Below, one piece after another: positions 41,294-51,207 of a stretch of DNA of 64,000 bases. Positions within the stretch are counted from its first letter, which is position 1; every line of letters begins with the position of its first letter. The position numbers and the translations under genes are program-made. Under the pieces are notes generated by a model, which was not told the origin of the DNA, did no database searches, and was given only the letters and a program-made list of their open reading frames with translations. The DNA comes from Leptospira fluminis (GTDB lineage: Bacteria > Spirochaetota > Leptospiria > Leptospirales > Leptospiraceae), in assembly GCF_004771275.1 (NCBI RefSeq), contig NZ_RQEV01000018.1, positions 62,001 through 126,000 on the forward strand. The letters are read 5' to 3'.

Positions 41294-43485
41294 AAAAAAG
41301 AATCATCCGTATTTTCTCGAGCTCCTTTCGGTTCTGGCTCGTCGCCCTTCCTTTCCTTTATTGCAAGATCTCCGAAAAGGAACGGCTTTGGTTCGAACTT
41401 CCCGTTCAGAATCCTTTCCATTTCGATTACGATCCGGAGCTGAGAGAAAACCCGAAAAGCCTATCCGTTCGGATCGTACCCTTAGATTCTAAAACCTGTT
41501 TGCAATCTGGAGAAGTTCCCGGATTTGCGATCACGTTTTGTCTGTCGGATGAAGATCGGTCCGCAAGCAACACTTGGGAAAATTCGATCGAAGCGTGGAA
41601 GCGACGGGAGATGTCCGCGGAACGGACGGTTTATGACTCCGTAGATCGGAACGTTTCCGCGAGCATAGGAATGCTTCCAATCAACGAAATCCGAAAGAGG
41701 ATCTCGAAGAGTGGATTCGGAATTTTAGGAAGCGGCGAATTCAAAAAAAATTCCTCGGACGGCGCGTTTTGGGATAGGAGAAGATACGTTAGAAAATTCC
41801 ACGAACCTGGCTTCAGTCTTTTCCGTTTGGAGGGAAACGAATGGTTATGGGTATTTCCTCCAAGCGAGTCTTCCGGGACGTATCTTACTCTTAAGATCCT
41901 ACTCCCGCCCGGGTTGGATTCCGACTGGGCGAGTCGTTTGGGATCCGTCGCTTCTACGAACGAAAGAATTCTCGCGAATTGTAAAGCGGATTTGCCGGAG
42001 ATTTCCGAGATTTTCGGAGAGACCGAATCCGTATCCGGAAGGTGGATCGAACTTCATAATCCTTATCCCTATCCGATATGCGAATCGGGATTGGAATTCG
42101 TACTATTCGGCAATCGGGTTTCTCTTCCTACCTCCGTCGGATTTTTCGCTCCCGGCGAATCCAAGGTCTATGCGGAAGAATCGTCTATTCTGGAAAAAAT
42201 TCCTTTAACGGGAATCCGCTGGGGAGACTTGAAACGAAGCGGGACCTTACAGCTCGTAAAAGAAGGAAACGTTTCCGAGCGAGCCCTTCCGGGTGGAGGG
42301 TATCGTTTCGGAGAAGAATCGTACTCCTGGAAGAGGAACGGTTTTTCGGACTGCGTCTCCACGGAGCGAACGATTTTTTTACCCGAGTCCTATTGTATGG
42401 ATCCGGGAAGACCGAGCGAAGGATTCGCTTCCGGCGATCGGAAAGTCGATCTCTGCGACGCGAGAGAGTTTCGAATAGAGGAAATTAATTTTCTGGGAGC
42501 TTATCGTGACGGGAAGTTGCGTTCGGATTATAAATTTATAGACTTAGAATATACGGGCCTTTCGAAATGCGACCCTTCCGATCTAGAGCTTTCTTTCGGC
42601 TCCACGAATTTACCGATCTCCGCGCGAGGCATTTTGCAACCACCGGGGACGATTTTGACCGTAGGTGCCCTTCCTTTCCTGTTCGGGAGACTTGAGCTTT
42701 CTTACCGAAATCTTTCGAACTTAAAAGGGACTGATTCGGTACGGATCAGAAACAGGATCTCAGGAAACGAAAAAAATCTTTGGAACGGGGAGTTTAGAGG
42801 ACCGGAGTTGGTGTATGATCGCGTGGCCCTCGAAATTCCGGGAATTGCGACCTCTTCCCTTTTGGTCAGGGAGGAAAAGGTATACATACCGAAATCGGAA
42901 CTTCCTCCGGACGGACTCCATCTTAGCCATCGATTCTTTCCAGGAAGGAAAACCGAATTCGGCTTTTCCGGATCGGCAGCGCTTTCGGAAGTTTCTTGGG
43001 CCGGTTCTTATAGAGGAAACGAACCTATATCCGCCGACCGTTTTTTGGAAGTTTGGTCGGATGACCCTGGGATTTCCTCCGCCGTATTGCAGATTCAAAC
43101 GAGTGGAGGAGGAAATTCGAATGTTCTTTTCCCTTTGGAGAAAGGTTGGTCTCTTTTATCCTCCGGAAAACTGACCTGCTTTCCGAATTCGGTTTCTTGG
43201 ACGGAGTCGAACTTTTCTCTTCCACAAACGGGCGGGAATGTGCTCCGTCTTTTAGATCCGATCCGTGGAGCGGTTTGGGGAGAGTTTCGGTATACATCCG
43301 CAGGTCCTGGAAAAAACGACACTAGAGGAAAAATCAGAAGATCCGCCTTTTTTCTTTCGGAACAAGGCGGAATCGGAATTTGGAAAGATTCGGATTTGCC
43401 TAATTTTCCCGGAAGATCGGAAGCCTGCGAAGGAACGCATGCCAGTCCGGGAGCACCGAATGTCTTTCCCGGCGAGGCCGGATGA
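41290..43485 (+). CDS. Lamin-tail-domain-containing predicted lipoprotein
   Basis: 731 residues. The start has a basic n-region and a hydrophobic run ending in LPFLYC (Cys25), a spirochaetal lipobox. The mature protein has three segments that look like lamin-tail (LTD) domains: ISEIFGETESVSGRWIELHN near 240, EEINFLGAYRDG..FIDLEY near 400 and SEVSWAGSYRGNE near 565. The C-terminus ends in THASPGAPN, a typical LTD end. An alternative GTG at 41281 lies in the hairpin. It overlaps the next gene as ATGA. LTDs are commonly adhesive or structural modules on surface proteins. The role here is unknown. Confidence 0.8.
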   Translation: MQKRIIRIFSSSFRFWLVALPFLYCKISEKERLWFELPVQNPFHFDYDPELRENPKSLSVRIVPLDSKTCLQSGEVPGFAITFCLSDEDRSASNTWENSIEAWKRREMSAERTVYDSVDRNVSASIGMLPINEIRKRISKSGFGILGSGEFKKNSSDGAFWDRRRYVRKFHEPGFSLFRLEGNEWLWVFPPSESSGTYLTLKILLPPGLDSDWASRLGSVASTNERILANCKADLPEISEIFGETESVSGRWIELHNPYPYPICESGLEFVLFGNRVSLPTSVGFFAPGESKVYAEESSILEKIPLTGIRWGDLKRSGTLQLVKEGNVSERALPGGGYRFGEESYSWKRNGFSDCVSTERTIFLPESYCMDPGRPSEGFASGDRKVDLCDAREFRIEEINFLGAYRDGKLRSDYKFIDLEYTGLSKCDPSDLELSFGSTNLPISARGILQPPGTILTVGALPFLFGRLELSYRNLSNLKGTDSVRIRNRISGNEKNLWNGEFRGPELVYDRVALEIPGIATSSLLVREEKVYIPKSELPPDGLHLSHRFFPGRKTEFGFSGSAALSEVSWAGSYRGNEPISADRFLEVWSDDPGISSAVLQIQTSGGGNSNVLFPLEKGWSLLSSGKLTCFPNSVSWTESNFSLPQTGGNVLRLLDPIRGAVWGEFRYTSAGPGKNDTRGKIRRSAFFLSEQGGIGIWKDSDLPNFPGRSEACEGTHASPGAPNVFPGEAG

Positions 43486-44906
43486 AAGTCCGCTTCCTAG
43501 TATTCCTTTACCTGATCTGCCCATCAATTCTCGTCGCCGAAGTCGTATCGGACGAAGCCAGGATCAGAATCAGCACGTTCGGATTTAAGACCCAAGGCAA
43601 AAGAAATACTCTCGAAAAAAATCAGACCCAGACAGAACGGTTCGGCGGAATCGCTCTGCCGTTCTGGATCCAGTTTCGAGCCGGTACCGAAAGAGAAGAC
43701 TGGAAGGCAAATCTGGAGTTGGACGCCGTCTCTACTGGAGAAGATAAACTTAGGATCCTTCCCGGAAAAGAAGCGTATCTCGCATTGTATTCGAAGGGAC
43801 TTTATTGGGGATTCGGTAGAAAATCTGACCCGAATTCTCTTCCAGGTTGGTTCCATTGGAATGACGGTGTAGAAGGTTTCTTTGTGGAAACGAAGAGATC
43901 CGAACGTTATCGAATCCGTTTCGACGCGCTGGACTTCTACCGCGGATTTCCGTTGGCGGAGAACAGATGGCTTATCTGGCAAGGGAAAGATTCGTATTTA
44001 CCAGCTTCCGCCAGGAAAGAATTAGGAACAGTATCGCAGAGTAGCGAGTCTCTTTCGCAAACGAAACTCAGATACAGAACCGGAATAGGATTATGGGGAA
44101 AGGAAAATTCGGGAGTATTTTATAATTTACAAATTCGTTATTTATCTTTAGGAAACTGGGGAAGATTCGGAGAAGAAACATCGGAAGCTAGAGCTTTTTC
44201 TTCGTTAGGAGATAAGGATTATCTTTCTCATATGAAAGCCGGCCTAGGTTATTTCCTGGAATCTTTTTATGTTTTAGGGGAAGGCTTGGCGTCACGGGGT
44301 CTGGACAAAACGGCTACACATCCCCAGAGAGCGCAAAAGAGCCTTCCGATCAGCGGGGAGGCGCTACGAATAGAGACAGGTGTTTTCGGGATCGGATGGT
44401 GCGTTTCTTTGTACGGTTTTCTCCCGAACGGGGACCGTAGGAGTAAAAACGGAGAGATACTGGAATTGGGGTTCGTAGGAATGGGCACTTCTCCTCTACC
44501 GAATCCTCTCTTAAATCAGGTATGGGGTTGGGTGCCGGGAGCTTGGATTACGGGCGCAGGGCTGGAAAAGGATTCCACCTGGATTCCGAGCAAACGACCG
44601 TCAGGAATCTTCGGGACCCAAGGATCTTTCAAATTCGGAAACCTGCGTTTGGAGGTCCGATCCAGCTATATCCAATTTCTATCCGATAGAGGGGCATCGA
44701 GCGGAGCATGGTCGATTTCTCCGAAAGGTTTTTCCAATTCGTTTATTAGAGAAGGAGGGTTCACGATCGGATGGGCTAAGAGAGAAGGGAATATTCCGGA
44801 CCTTCAATTGGATCTGGGAGGGATCGAATCCGATCGTAATACGGGAATCAAACAATGGTATTTACTCTTTAAATTCGGTTGGGAGTTTTCATGCGTTCCA
44901 AAGTAA
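43482..44906 (+). CDS. Predicted outer-membrane beta-barrel protein
   Basis: 474 residues with a cleavable signal peptide (MKVRFLVFLYLICPSILVA, cleavage after Ala). The rest has alternating hydrophobic and polar residues, many aromatic residues and short Gly/Asn/Asp-rich turns, as in an outer-membrane barrel. No specific family is recognised. The C-terminal region FKFGWEF is barrel-like, but the chain ends CVPK. It is joined by ATGA to the lipoprotein gene upstream and overlaps the PLD gene by 16 bases. It may be the porin or surface scaffold of that set. Confidence 0.72.
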   Translation: MKVRFLVFLYLICPSILVAEVVSDEARIRISTFGFKTQGKRNTLEKNQTQTERFGGIALPFWIQFRAGTEREDWKANLELDAVSTGEDKLRILPGKEAYLALYSKGLYWGFGRKSDPNSLPGWFHWNDGVEGFFVETKRSERYRIRFDALDFYRGFPLAENRWLIWQGKDSYLPASARKELGTVSQSSESLSQTKLRYRTGIGLWGKENSGVFYNLQIRYLSLGNWGRFGEETSEARAFSSLGDKDYLSHMKAGLGYFLESFYVLGEGLASRGLDKTATHPQRAQKSLPISGEALRIETGVFGIGWCVSLYGFLPNGDRRSKNGEILELGFVGMGTSPLPNPLLNQVWGWVPGAWITGAGLEKDSTWIPSKRPSGIFGTQGSFKFGNLRLEVRSSYIQFLSDRGASSGAWSISPKGFSNSFIREGGFTIGWAKREGNIPDLQLDLGGIESDRNTGIKQWYLLFKFGWEFSCVPK

Positions 44907-46669
44907 TTCTAGTTTCTTTAATTTCCTTCGGATGCGCGTATTCCGAAACCGATCCCGCTTTTTTGGGGGAGTTTCTGGACAGCGATTTTCCAAAGGCGTT
45001 CTTTTCCTTTCCGGGAAGGTTTACGCCGGTTGGAAAAAAGCGAACGGTAAGAGACGAGATATTAAGGTTGATCCGAAATTCTAAGAAATCGGTTTATTTT
45101 CACGTATATTCTTTCGAGGATTCCGAGATCGAGACGGAAATTTCCTTTGCGATAAAAAGAGGGGTAAGAACGGAAGTTTTAGGAGAATTCGGAAAATCCT
45201 ATCCTGATTCCTTCTCCCCTTTTTTACGTTATTGGAAAGGAACGGGATTGCAACATACAAAGGTGCTCGTCGTGGACGAGAAAGTGGTATTTGTCGGAAC
45301 CGGAAATTTCACCCATTACGGTTTGGAAAGGGATCATAACGGATACATAGAATTCGTTTTGAAGGATTCGGAAAAGGATTCTTTTTTCTCATTTTTACGG
45401 GAAGAATATCCGTTTCCGAAACTACGCTTGGGCCCTTTGGAATTCAGAAATTCTCCCGGGCAAGGAAAGCTGATCCAATTCCTTCTTACGGAATCCGTCC
45501 GAAAGGCTAGAGATAAGATAGAGGTTCTGATTTTCGATCATTACGACTCCGTCTTAAGTTCCGAATTTTCGGGATTCGATCGAAGAGGCGGACGTTTGGA
45601 TATGGTTAACGATCGTCCCGCCGATCCGGAAGCGTTTCATTTGGCAAGATTACCGAACGCAAATGTATGGGAAGACGGAAATGAGGACCGTCTAGACGAC
45701 GCAAGTTTCGGAAAAGGCGGGCTGCTGCATCATAAAACCATGTTGATCGACTCTTCTATACTTCTTACCGGATCCTATAATTATTCAGTCAGCGCCCGAG
45801 ATTCCAATCGGGAGATTCTCATTAGGACGGAAGATCCACACTTGGTTTCGGAATTTCAAAAAGAGGAGATCCGCATACGGAACTTCGGCCTTCCTCTGCT
45901 TCCTATCGAAAAATCTACGGACGTCCGACTCCGGAGCGTGGATCAAACTCGGATCTGCGTTCTCGACTCGGATGGAGCCGAACTTTTCGGGGATCTTGGG
46001 AGCGGTTTTTTTCGATGGAAACCGTATTATAAATTTAAGATCGGACAAGTCTGTAAGGAATGGAAGGATTTCGAGGATGTCAGCGTCCGTTTATTCGGTG
46101 GAAAGTCGGAATTTCCAGCCGAGTCCTCCGATTTTCTACCGTTTACGATCTCGGACCGTGCAGGGAATGTCTTGTTTTCGAAATCCGGTTCGCTTTTAGG
46201 GGAGGAATTTCTTTCGCTTTTAGCGAAGCCGATCTTGTTTTTGCGTCCCGGGTCTTTTGCGGAAAACGATTTTAGCTGGTCTTGGGAAGATTCCGACAGA
46301 GATTTGCTAAAAAAACTTTCTCTTCCTTCCTTACCGAGGTCCGCGTGGATTCTTTCCAGAGGAAAATTACCCGTCAAGAGCATGGTCCTGCCCCACGGGA
46401 CTTCGTTTCGGACGCTCGATTCAATTCCGGCTAACGCAGTCGTACTGTTAGATTCCGGAAATTTCGCACTTCTGTTCTGCACAAAATCGGAAACTTCTAA
46501 ACTGACCTGGATGGAAGAGCTGGCCGCATCGGCGTATGAGATTTCCCGCCCGGCTTCCGTTCCCAACGAATTTCTCCCGTGGATCGAGCGTTCCGACGAA
46601 AAATTTTTTGCCGATTTCAACCGACCGTTTTTAAGTAGAAACGGTCTTTGTGTTTCCGGAATCCGATAG
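44891..46669 (+). CDS. Phospholipase D-like HKD-motif protein, predicted lipoprotein
   Basis: 592 residues. Two HKD motifs are intact: HTKVLVVD with His122 and HHKTMLID with His281. Both are followed by the GTGNFT and GSYNYS Asn/Ser segments typical of PLD phosphodiesterases and nucleases. The start ATG at 44891 has GGGAG 6 bases upstream, inside the previous gene. The N-terminus MRSKVILVSLISFGC suggests a lipoprotein with Cys15, although Ser at -3 is an unusual lipobox residue. The C-terminal third has no domain I know. The target (lipid, DNA, wall polymer) is open. The 3' end overlaps the O-antigen ligase gene by 39 bases. Confidence 0.85.
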   Translation: MRSKVILVSLISFGCAYSETDPAFLGEFLDSDFPKAFFSFPGRFTPVGKKRTVRDEILRLIRNSKKSVYFHVYSFEDSEIETEISFAIKRGVRTEVLGEFGKSYPDSFSPFLRYWKGTGLQHTKVLVVDEKVVFVGTGNFTHYGLERDHNGYIEFVLKDSEKDSFFSFLREEYPFPKLRLGPLEFRNSPGQGKLIQFLLTESVRKARDKIEVLIFDHYDSVLSSEFSGFDRRGGRLDMVNDRPADPEAFHLARLPNANVWEDGNEDRLDDASFGKGGLLHHKTMLIDSSILLTGSYNYSVSARDSNREILIRTEDPHLVSEFQKEEIRIRNFGLPLLPIEKSTDVRLRSVDQTRICVLDSDGAELFGDLGSGFFRWKPYYKFKIGQVCKEWKDFEDVSVRLFGGKSEFPAESSDFLPFTISDRAGNVLFSKSGSLLGEEFLSLLAKPILFLRPGSFAENDFSWSWEDSDRDLLKKLSLPSLPRSAWILSRGKLPVKSMVLPHGTSFRTLDSIPANAVVLLDSGNFALLFCTKSETSKLTWMEELAASAYEISRPASVPNEFLPWIERSDEKFFADFNRPFLSRNGLCVSGIR

Positions 46670-47974
46670 CGAAGTTTCCATTCTAACAAAGGTACCGAGT
46701 ATGAGCCAGAACAGGATGACCACTTCGTCATCCTGGAAATAACATTGAAACAATCCTGAGACGAAAAATCCGAAGATTCCGTAATACAGAATTAGATTTT
46801 CGAAGGGTTGTTTGGAAGAGAGCAGGGAATATCCGAAAATTCCGGCAATGCCTAAATACAAAAGCAAGGCGGGAAGTCCGAAAACGGCCGCGAAATGGAA
46901 ATAATCGTTATGAGCGTGCCCACGTTGGGTAACTTCGTAAAAGTAAGAAAGTTCCGGATATTTCTCGGAGTGCTCTTTTCGAACGATGTCTATGGATCGA
47001 TTGTAATTTCCCGGACCTACCCCTATCCAAGGATGTTCTTGAACCAAAGGAAAAGTGGAATCCCAGATAAAAGTTCTACCGGAATCGGTATGCTTCTCTT
47101 TTCCGAAAATCGGACCGAGGACTTTTTTCCCCGCTGGACTCAACGCGAGACCCAGGCCTAAAATAGCGGCCAAAAGAAAAAAGGCGATTCCTCCCTTGAC
47201 GAGGTAAGAATTCGGCAATTCCTTTCGGATCCAGAACAAGTGGATGGTCGCGATTAGAATGGAAACGGAAGCCCCGATCAGGCTGGAGCGGGCCTGGTTC
47301 AGCAGTAGGACAAAGACGTAAAGCGCAAGTAGAATTCCACTCTGCAACAGACGCTTCCTATCGGAATACTCTAGATCCTTGAGACACCGAAATACGGCAA
47401 ATCCCGAAAAAAATTGGAGCAAACCTCCGAAGGTCAAATGGGTGTTCATGAGACCTATCGTAACGTACATAGGGATCTTTGCGAACGACCCTAAAGGATG
47501 AGTATATTTATAAGCGGTGGAATCCCTATAAAGATCGGTGACCAGACGGGACAAACGAACAGGAGAAAAACCTCCGGCGACGCCGGTCACAATCAAAACT
47601 AGAAATAAGAGGAACATTCCGTTCCGGACCTTTGGTAGGTCCTCTTCCCGCAAAAACCAAACCGTTAAAAAGCCGAAAAACAGGAAGAAGTCCTTTAATT
47701 CGCTATCGAAGGCTCTTTTCGGATATCCGAAGTCTTGGCCCGAAAGCAGATGCAGGAAAAAGTCCGAAAAATACCATAAAAAGAGCAGGAGGGATGCGTA
47801 GAAAAGCGGGTGGTGCGGAAACCATCCGGAAAGCGGCCGATTCCGAACCGTATCCGAAAACCCGAAGCCGAAGGAAAGTACTAGAAAGGCTTGGCTGAGA
47901 CTTACGGAAATTCCGATCGTAAAAAACGTGGCGAGCAGGCAGAATAGATGTGCCTTACTTAAAAAACCTTTCAT
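46631..47974 (-). CDS. O-antigen ligase/polymerase family membrane protein
   Basis: A 447-residue integral membrane protein with about ten to twelve hydrophobic segments, matching the Wzy_C/WaaL (O-antigen ligase) family. A large periplasmic loop carries HPWIGVGPGNY and a conserved GHAHNDYFH segment, as in O-antigen ligases. It would join O-antigen to lipid A-core or polymerise it. Its 3' end is antisense to the end of the PLD gene by 39 bases. It is divergent from the GT4 gene, with an unassigned 130-base gap between them. Confidence 0.85.
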   Translation of the reverse strand: MKGFLSKAHLFCLLATFFTIGISVSLSQAFLVLSFGFGFSDTVRNRPLSGWFPHHPLFYASLLLFLWYFSDFFLHLLSGQDFGYPKRAFDSELKDFFLFFGFLTVWFLREEDLPKVRNGMFLLFLVLIVTGVAGGFSPVRLSRLVTDLYRDSTAYKYTHPLGSFAKIPMYVTIGLMNTHLTFGGLLQFFSGFAVFRCLKDLEYSDRKRLLQSGILLALYVFVLLLNQARSSLIGASVSILIATIHLFWIRKELPNSYLVKGGIAFFLLAAILGLGLALSPAGKKVLGPIFGKEKHTDSGRTFIWDSTFPLVQEHPWIGVGPGNYNRSIDIVRKEHSEKYPELSYFYEVTQRGHAHNDYFHFAAVFGLPALLLYLGIAGIFGYSLLSSKQPFENLILYYGIFGFFVSGLFQCYFQDDEVVILFWLILGTFVRMETSLSDSGNTKTVST

Positions 47975-48104
47975 GAGAAAAAACGTCCGTTACAGATTGC
48001 CAATTCCCGAATCCCTGTAAATTCGATTATTTTTCCCGACATAAAGTAGAATGGAGTGGAAAAATCCCCGATTGCAAAGAGATTGGTTCCCCGTCAGGAC
48101 TACA

Positions 48105-49403
48105 ATGAAGATCCTCTATTTTTCGGATACATTTCTTCCCAAAATCGACGGAGTAGCGATTTCCATGAAAAATTTCGCGGAATTGCTTGCAGAAAGAGGA
48201 CATGAGTTCGTGGTCTGCTGCCCAAGGTACGGAGAAGGCGACTTCGATCAGATGGGAGAAAAGATCCGGATCGAAAGATTTCGCAGCGGATATTTGCCCA
48301 GTTATCCGGACATAAAAGTGGTCCTTCCTTCTCCCGCAAAGATCAAACGGATCATCAAGGAATTCCAGCCGGATTTGGTGCACATCCATACTCCAGGTCT
48401 TTTGGGACTATACGGAATCAACGCGACCGAACGGTACGGTATTCCTAGTATCGGAACCTATCATACTCTTATGTCCGAGCAGGATATGTATCTTTCCCTG
48501 TACAGGCTTCTCAAGCTGGATAAACTTTTCATGAAGGTAGGGAAGTTAAATAAAAAGCTGCGGATCAAGGATTTGATAAAATTCGAGAAATTCGACAGAT
48601 TCAATATCCGCAAAAAAATCATTCTAAAGATCACGAACAATCTGTACGATCGCTGCGATCTCATTATCTCTCCTTCCCATCTGATTAAAAAACAATTAGA
48701 GGAATTCGGACTCAAAAAACCCGTGGCTGTGATTTCCAACGGATTGGACTTGTCCCAGTTCAAGGGACAATCCAAAAAATTGGAAAGCGATTCTCCTAAA
48801 TTATTACATGTGGGTAGGATTTCGTACGAAAAAAACTGCGATGTGATTATCAATGCCTTTAAGATCATCAAAGAACAGCTTCCCGGCGCGAGTCTGACGA
48901 TTATCGGAGACGGGCCTGCCTTGGGTTCCCTGAAATTGCAGGCGGAAAAATTGGGAATCGGCGATTCCGTCATCTTTAAAGGTTTTATCGATAGGGAAAA
49001 ACTTCCGGAAGAATATCCGAATTACGATCTATTTTTAACCGCCTCCACAATGGAAACCCAAGGGTTGGTGATCCTAGAGTCCATCGCTTGCGGCCTTCCT
49101 GCAGTGGGAGTGGATTCTTTTGCGATTCCGGAATTGGTTCACGATGGAAAGAACGGTTTTATCGCCAAGCCTTTCGACGTGAAAGGAATCGCGGAAAAAG
49201 CGGTCTCGATTCTAAAAGATCCGGAATTATATTCCGGTTTTTCCATCGAATCGATTCGGATCGCGCAGAGCCACGAAATCAGAGCTTGTGTGGATAGAAT
49301 GGAAGAGGCCTACAAAGCTGTGGCGGATCAAAAGGGGAAGAAGAAAAGTAGGTCCTTATTGAATATGATCTTTTCCCTGGATCCTTTCGGGATTTTCGGA
49401 TAG
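48105..49403 (+). CDS. GT4-family glycosyltransferase
   Basis: A 432-residue GT-B fold glycosyltransferase with a group 1 (GT4) C-terminal domain. The N-terminal domain starts [20 protein letters not shown]. The C-terminal motif [22 protein letters not shown] contains the E-x7-E retaining-GT signature. The ATG at 48105 has AGGA 6 bases before it and removes an 18-residue prefix. It likely adds a hexose or mannose-type sugar to a lipid or polysaccharide; the acceptor is unknown. Convergent with the GT9 gene, 11 bases apart. Confidence 0.92.
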   Translation: MKILYFSDTFLPKIDGVAISMKNFAELLAERGHEFVVCCPRYGEGDFDQMGEKIRIERFRSGYLPSYPDIKVVLPSPAKIKRIIKEFQPDLVHIHTPGLLGLYGINATERYGIPSIGTYHTLMSEQDMYLSLYRLLKLDKLFMKVGKLNKKLRIKDLIKFEKFDRFNIRKKIILKITNNLYDRCDLIISPSHLIKKQLEEFGLKKPVAVISNGLDLSQFKGQSKKLESDSPKLLHVGRISYEKNCDVIINAFKIIKEQLPGASLTIIGDGPALGSLKLQAEKLGIGDSVIFKGFIDREKLPEEYPNYDLFLTASTMETQGLVILESIACGLPAVGVDSFAIPELVHDGKNGFIAKPFDVKGIAEKAVSILKDPELYSGFSIESIRIAQSHEIRACVDRMEEAYKAVADQKGKKKSRSLLNMIFSLDPFGIFG

Positions 49404-49404
49404 A

Positions 49405-49416
49405 AAGTCCGGACTT
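49405..49416. repeat. Perfect 12-base palindrome between convergent glycosyltransferase genes
   Basis: AAGTCCGGACTT spans the 11-base gap between the two stops. There is no loop, so it is not an intrinsic terminator. It is centred on the hexamer TCCGGA, which recurs widely in the window. Confidence 0.5.
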
Positions 49417-50473
49417 AGAAGAGCGTATTGATGTTGATGATAACGTTGATACGCTTGATCACGTCTTCCGGCGTAATCCATTCCATGCAAGCGAAGTCCT
49501 TTCGGAAGCAGGTGGTATTTCCGTATATGCTACACGGGCGGCAGGAAAGGTCCTCGATCTGAAGGACTCCCGTGTCTTCCTGTCCGAAGGGTGCAAATCC
49601 GGAATAGGGGTGGGTGGTGCCGAACAAGGCCACTACCGGACGTTTTAACAATGCGGCAATGTGGATATTGGAAGAATCCATTCCGATGATTACGTCCATA
49701 CGCTCCATGATTCCCAATTCGCCGCGGATCCCTAGTTTTCCTCCGGAAACGATCGTCATGGATTGGTCGCCATTTCTCCATTCTTCCATCAAAGAAGCTT
49801 CCTGAGAGGATCCGAATAAAAATATCCTTATATTCGGAAATTCCTCCTTTAACAACTTCAGTAGAGCGATACTTTTCTCGTGCGGCCATTCTTTCAACTT
49901 GTGTCCGGCGAACGGAGCATACCCGACCCAAAGACCTTCTTTCTTGTCTATCTTTCTGGAGTTCAAGAAATCCTTTGCGAAGATTTTGGATTCCGGGTCC
50001 ACATTGATCCAAGGACCCTTTCTTACCGAAGCGGGATATCCGGCCTTTTCAAAGACTTTTAAGTACCGATCCACGGTATGAGGGAGTTTCCGCAGTACTT
50101 TCCTGTTTTTTCTGATCTGCCTAAGCTTTTCCCTTCTTCCCTTAACGATCTGGAATACGGGAACTCCTCTGAATCGGAAAAAAAGACTGATGAACCGGGA
50201 TCGAAGACTAGAGTGAAGGTCCACGATTTTCTCGTATGGGCCGAGTTTATTCAATTCTCGGAACAGTCGGTAAAGTCCCTTGATTCCCTTATATTTCTTG
50301 AGATTGATCCCTATCACATGAACGTTCGGGATATTGTAGAAAAAAGGAGCGTAATTCCCTCTCGTAACGACGGTTAATTGTATATTCGTATATTTTGATA
50401 CGATGGCTATTAAAGCCGGAGCCATCAAGGCGACATCCCCCATAGCGGAGAATCGAAGGACGAGAAGATTCAT
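49415..50473 (-). CDS. GT9-family (heptosyltransferase-like) glycosyltransferase
   Basis: 352 residues. The N-terminal RFSAMGDVALMAPAL and the C-terminal GMDSSNIHIAALLKRPVVALFGTTHPYSGFAPFG are the signatures of the heptosyltransferase (GT9/WaaF) family, which builds the inner core of LPS. The start overlaps the stop of DUF4254 (ATGA), and the two are expected to work together. Its acceptor in Leptospira is not known. The 3' end is next to a 12-base palindrome. Confidence 0.92.
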   Translation of the reverse strand: MNLLVLRFSAMGDVALMAPALIAIVSKYTNIQLTVVTRGNYAPFFYNIPNVHVIGINLKKYKGIKGLYRLFRELNKLGPYEKIVDLHSSLRSRFISLFFRFRGVPVFQIVKGRREKLRQIRKNRKVLRKLPHTVDRYLKVFEKAGYPASVRKGPWINVDPESKIFAKDFLNSRKIDKKEGLWVGYAPFAGHKLKEWPHEKSIALLKLLKEEFPNIRIFLFGSSQEASLMEEWRNGDQSMTIVSGGKLGIRGELGIMERMDVIIGMDSSNIHIAALLKRPVVALFGTTHPYSGFAPFGQEDTGVLQIEDLSCRPCSIYGNTTCFRKDFACMEWITPEDVIKRINVIININTLF

Positions 50474-51072
50474 GCTTTATGGGAATACAGAGAAGGGTTG
50501 AGATTCTGGTCGTTGTACATTTTCATCTGTCGATACACTTTGTAAAACTTTTCCCCTTTTTTCAGATCCTCTAAAATTTGGTCCAAGCAGAGGGAAAGAT
50601 CCTTTCTTTGCTCCAGCAGGACGTCCAACTTGGTCTGACATTTTTGGACATGCTCCGAAGATACGTCGTTTCGACGGGTTTGCTCTTCCATATGATATAT
50701 CTTGAGTTCCAGAATGCTCATGCGATCAATGAGCCATGCAGGGGTCTCCGAGTTCATACGAGCTCCCGGTTTGAGCGGAATACCTTGGAACAAGGCTGAA
50801 ATCCGGTCGTCTATGGACTCCACCAGATCGGTTCTTTCCTGGTTCAGGGAGTCGATCTGTCTTTTGAATTGGACCAACTTGGAATCCGGGAGGTCAGGTC
50901 TCCGGATCTCGTCCTCCACATGCCATTGGACCGTGTCGATTTGGTTCTTTTTATAAAGTAAGTGCTCTAAATCGGAAGAAGGATAAGGATTTGCCGATAA
51001 AGACTCGTTTGTATGCCAATCCTGGACGGATTTTCGAAAAATCGAGACCACGGAAGCCGAATCTAACTTCAT
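50470..51072 (-). CDS. DUF4254 protein
   Basis: A 200-residue, highly helical and charged protein. The segments NQIDTVQWHVEDEIRRPD near residues 43-60 and IDRMSILELKIYHME near 116-130 match the DUF4254 family, which is linked to LPS glycosyltransferase loci. No membrane segment or signal. The stop overlaps the start of the GT9 gene as ATGA. I infer an assisting role in core or O-antigen assembly from this coupling. Biochemical function is not known. Confidence 0.85.
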   Translation of the reverse strand: MKLDSASVVSIFRKSVQDWHTNESLSANPYPSSDLEHLLYKKNQIDTVQWHVEDEIRRPDLPDSKLVQFKRQIDSLNQERTDLVESIDDRISALFQGIPLKPGARMNSETPAWLIDRMSILELKIYHMEEQTRRNDVSSEHVQKCQTKLDVLLEQRKDLSLCLDQILEDLKKGEKFYKVYRQMKMYNDQNLNPSLYSHKA

Positions 51073-51207
51073 CTGAGCTAGAATTTCCCCTTAAATCCAG
51101 AAATCAAGAGATTTCCACGTAAAACGGCCTCGCTTTTCAATTCCGTTTCGAATCCGTTACGAGATAGACTTTACAAATCGGAAGGTGCCTATTAGGATTT
51201 GCCGGAA

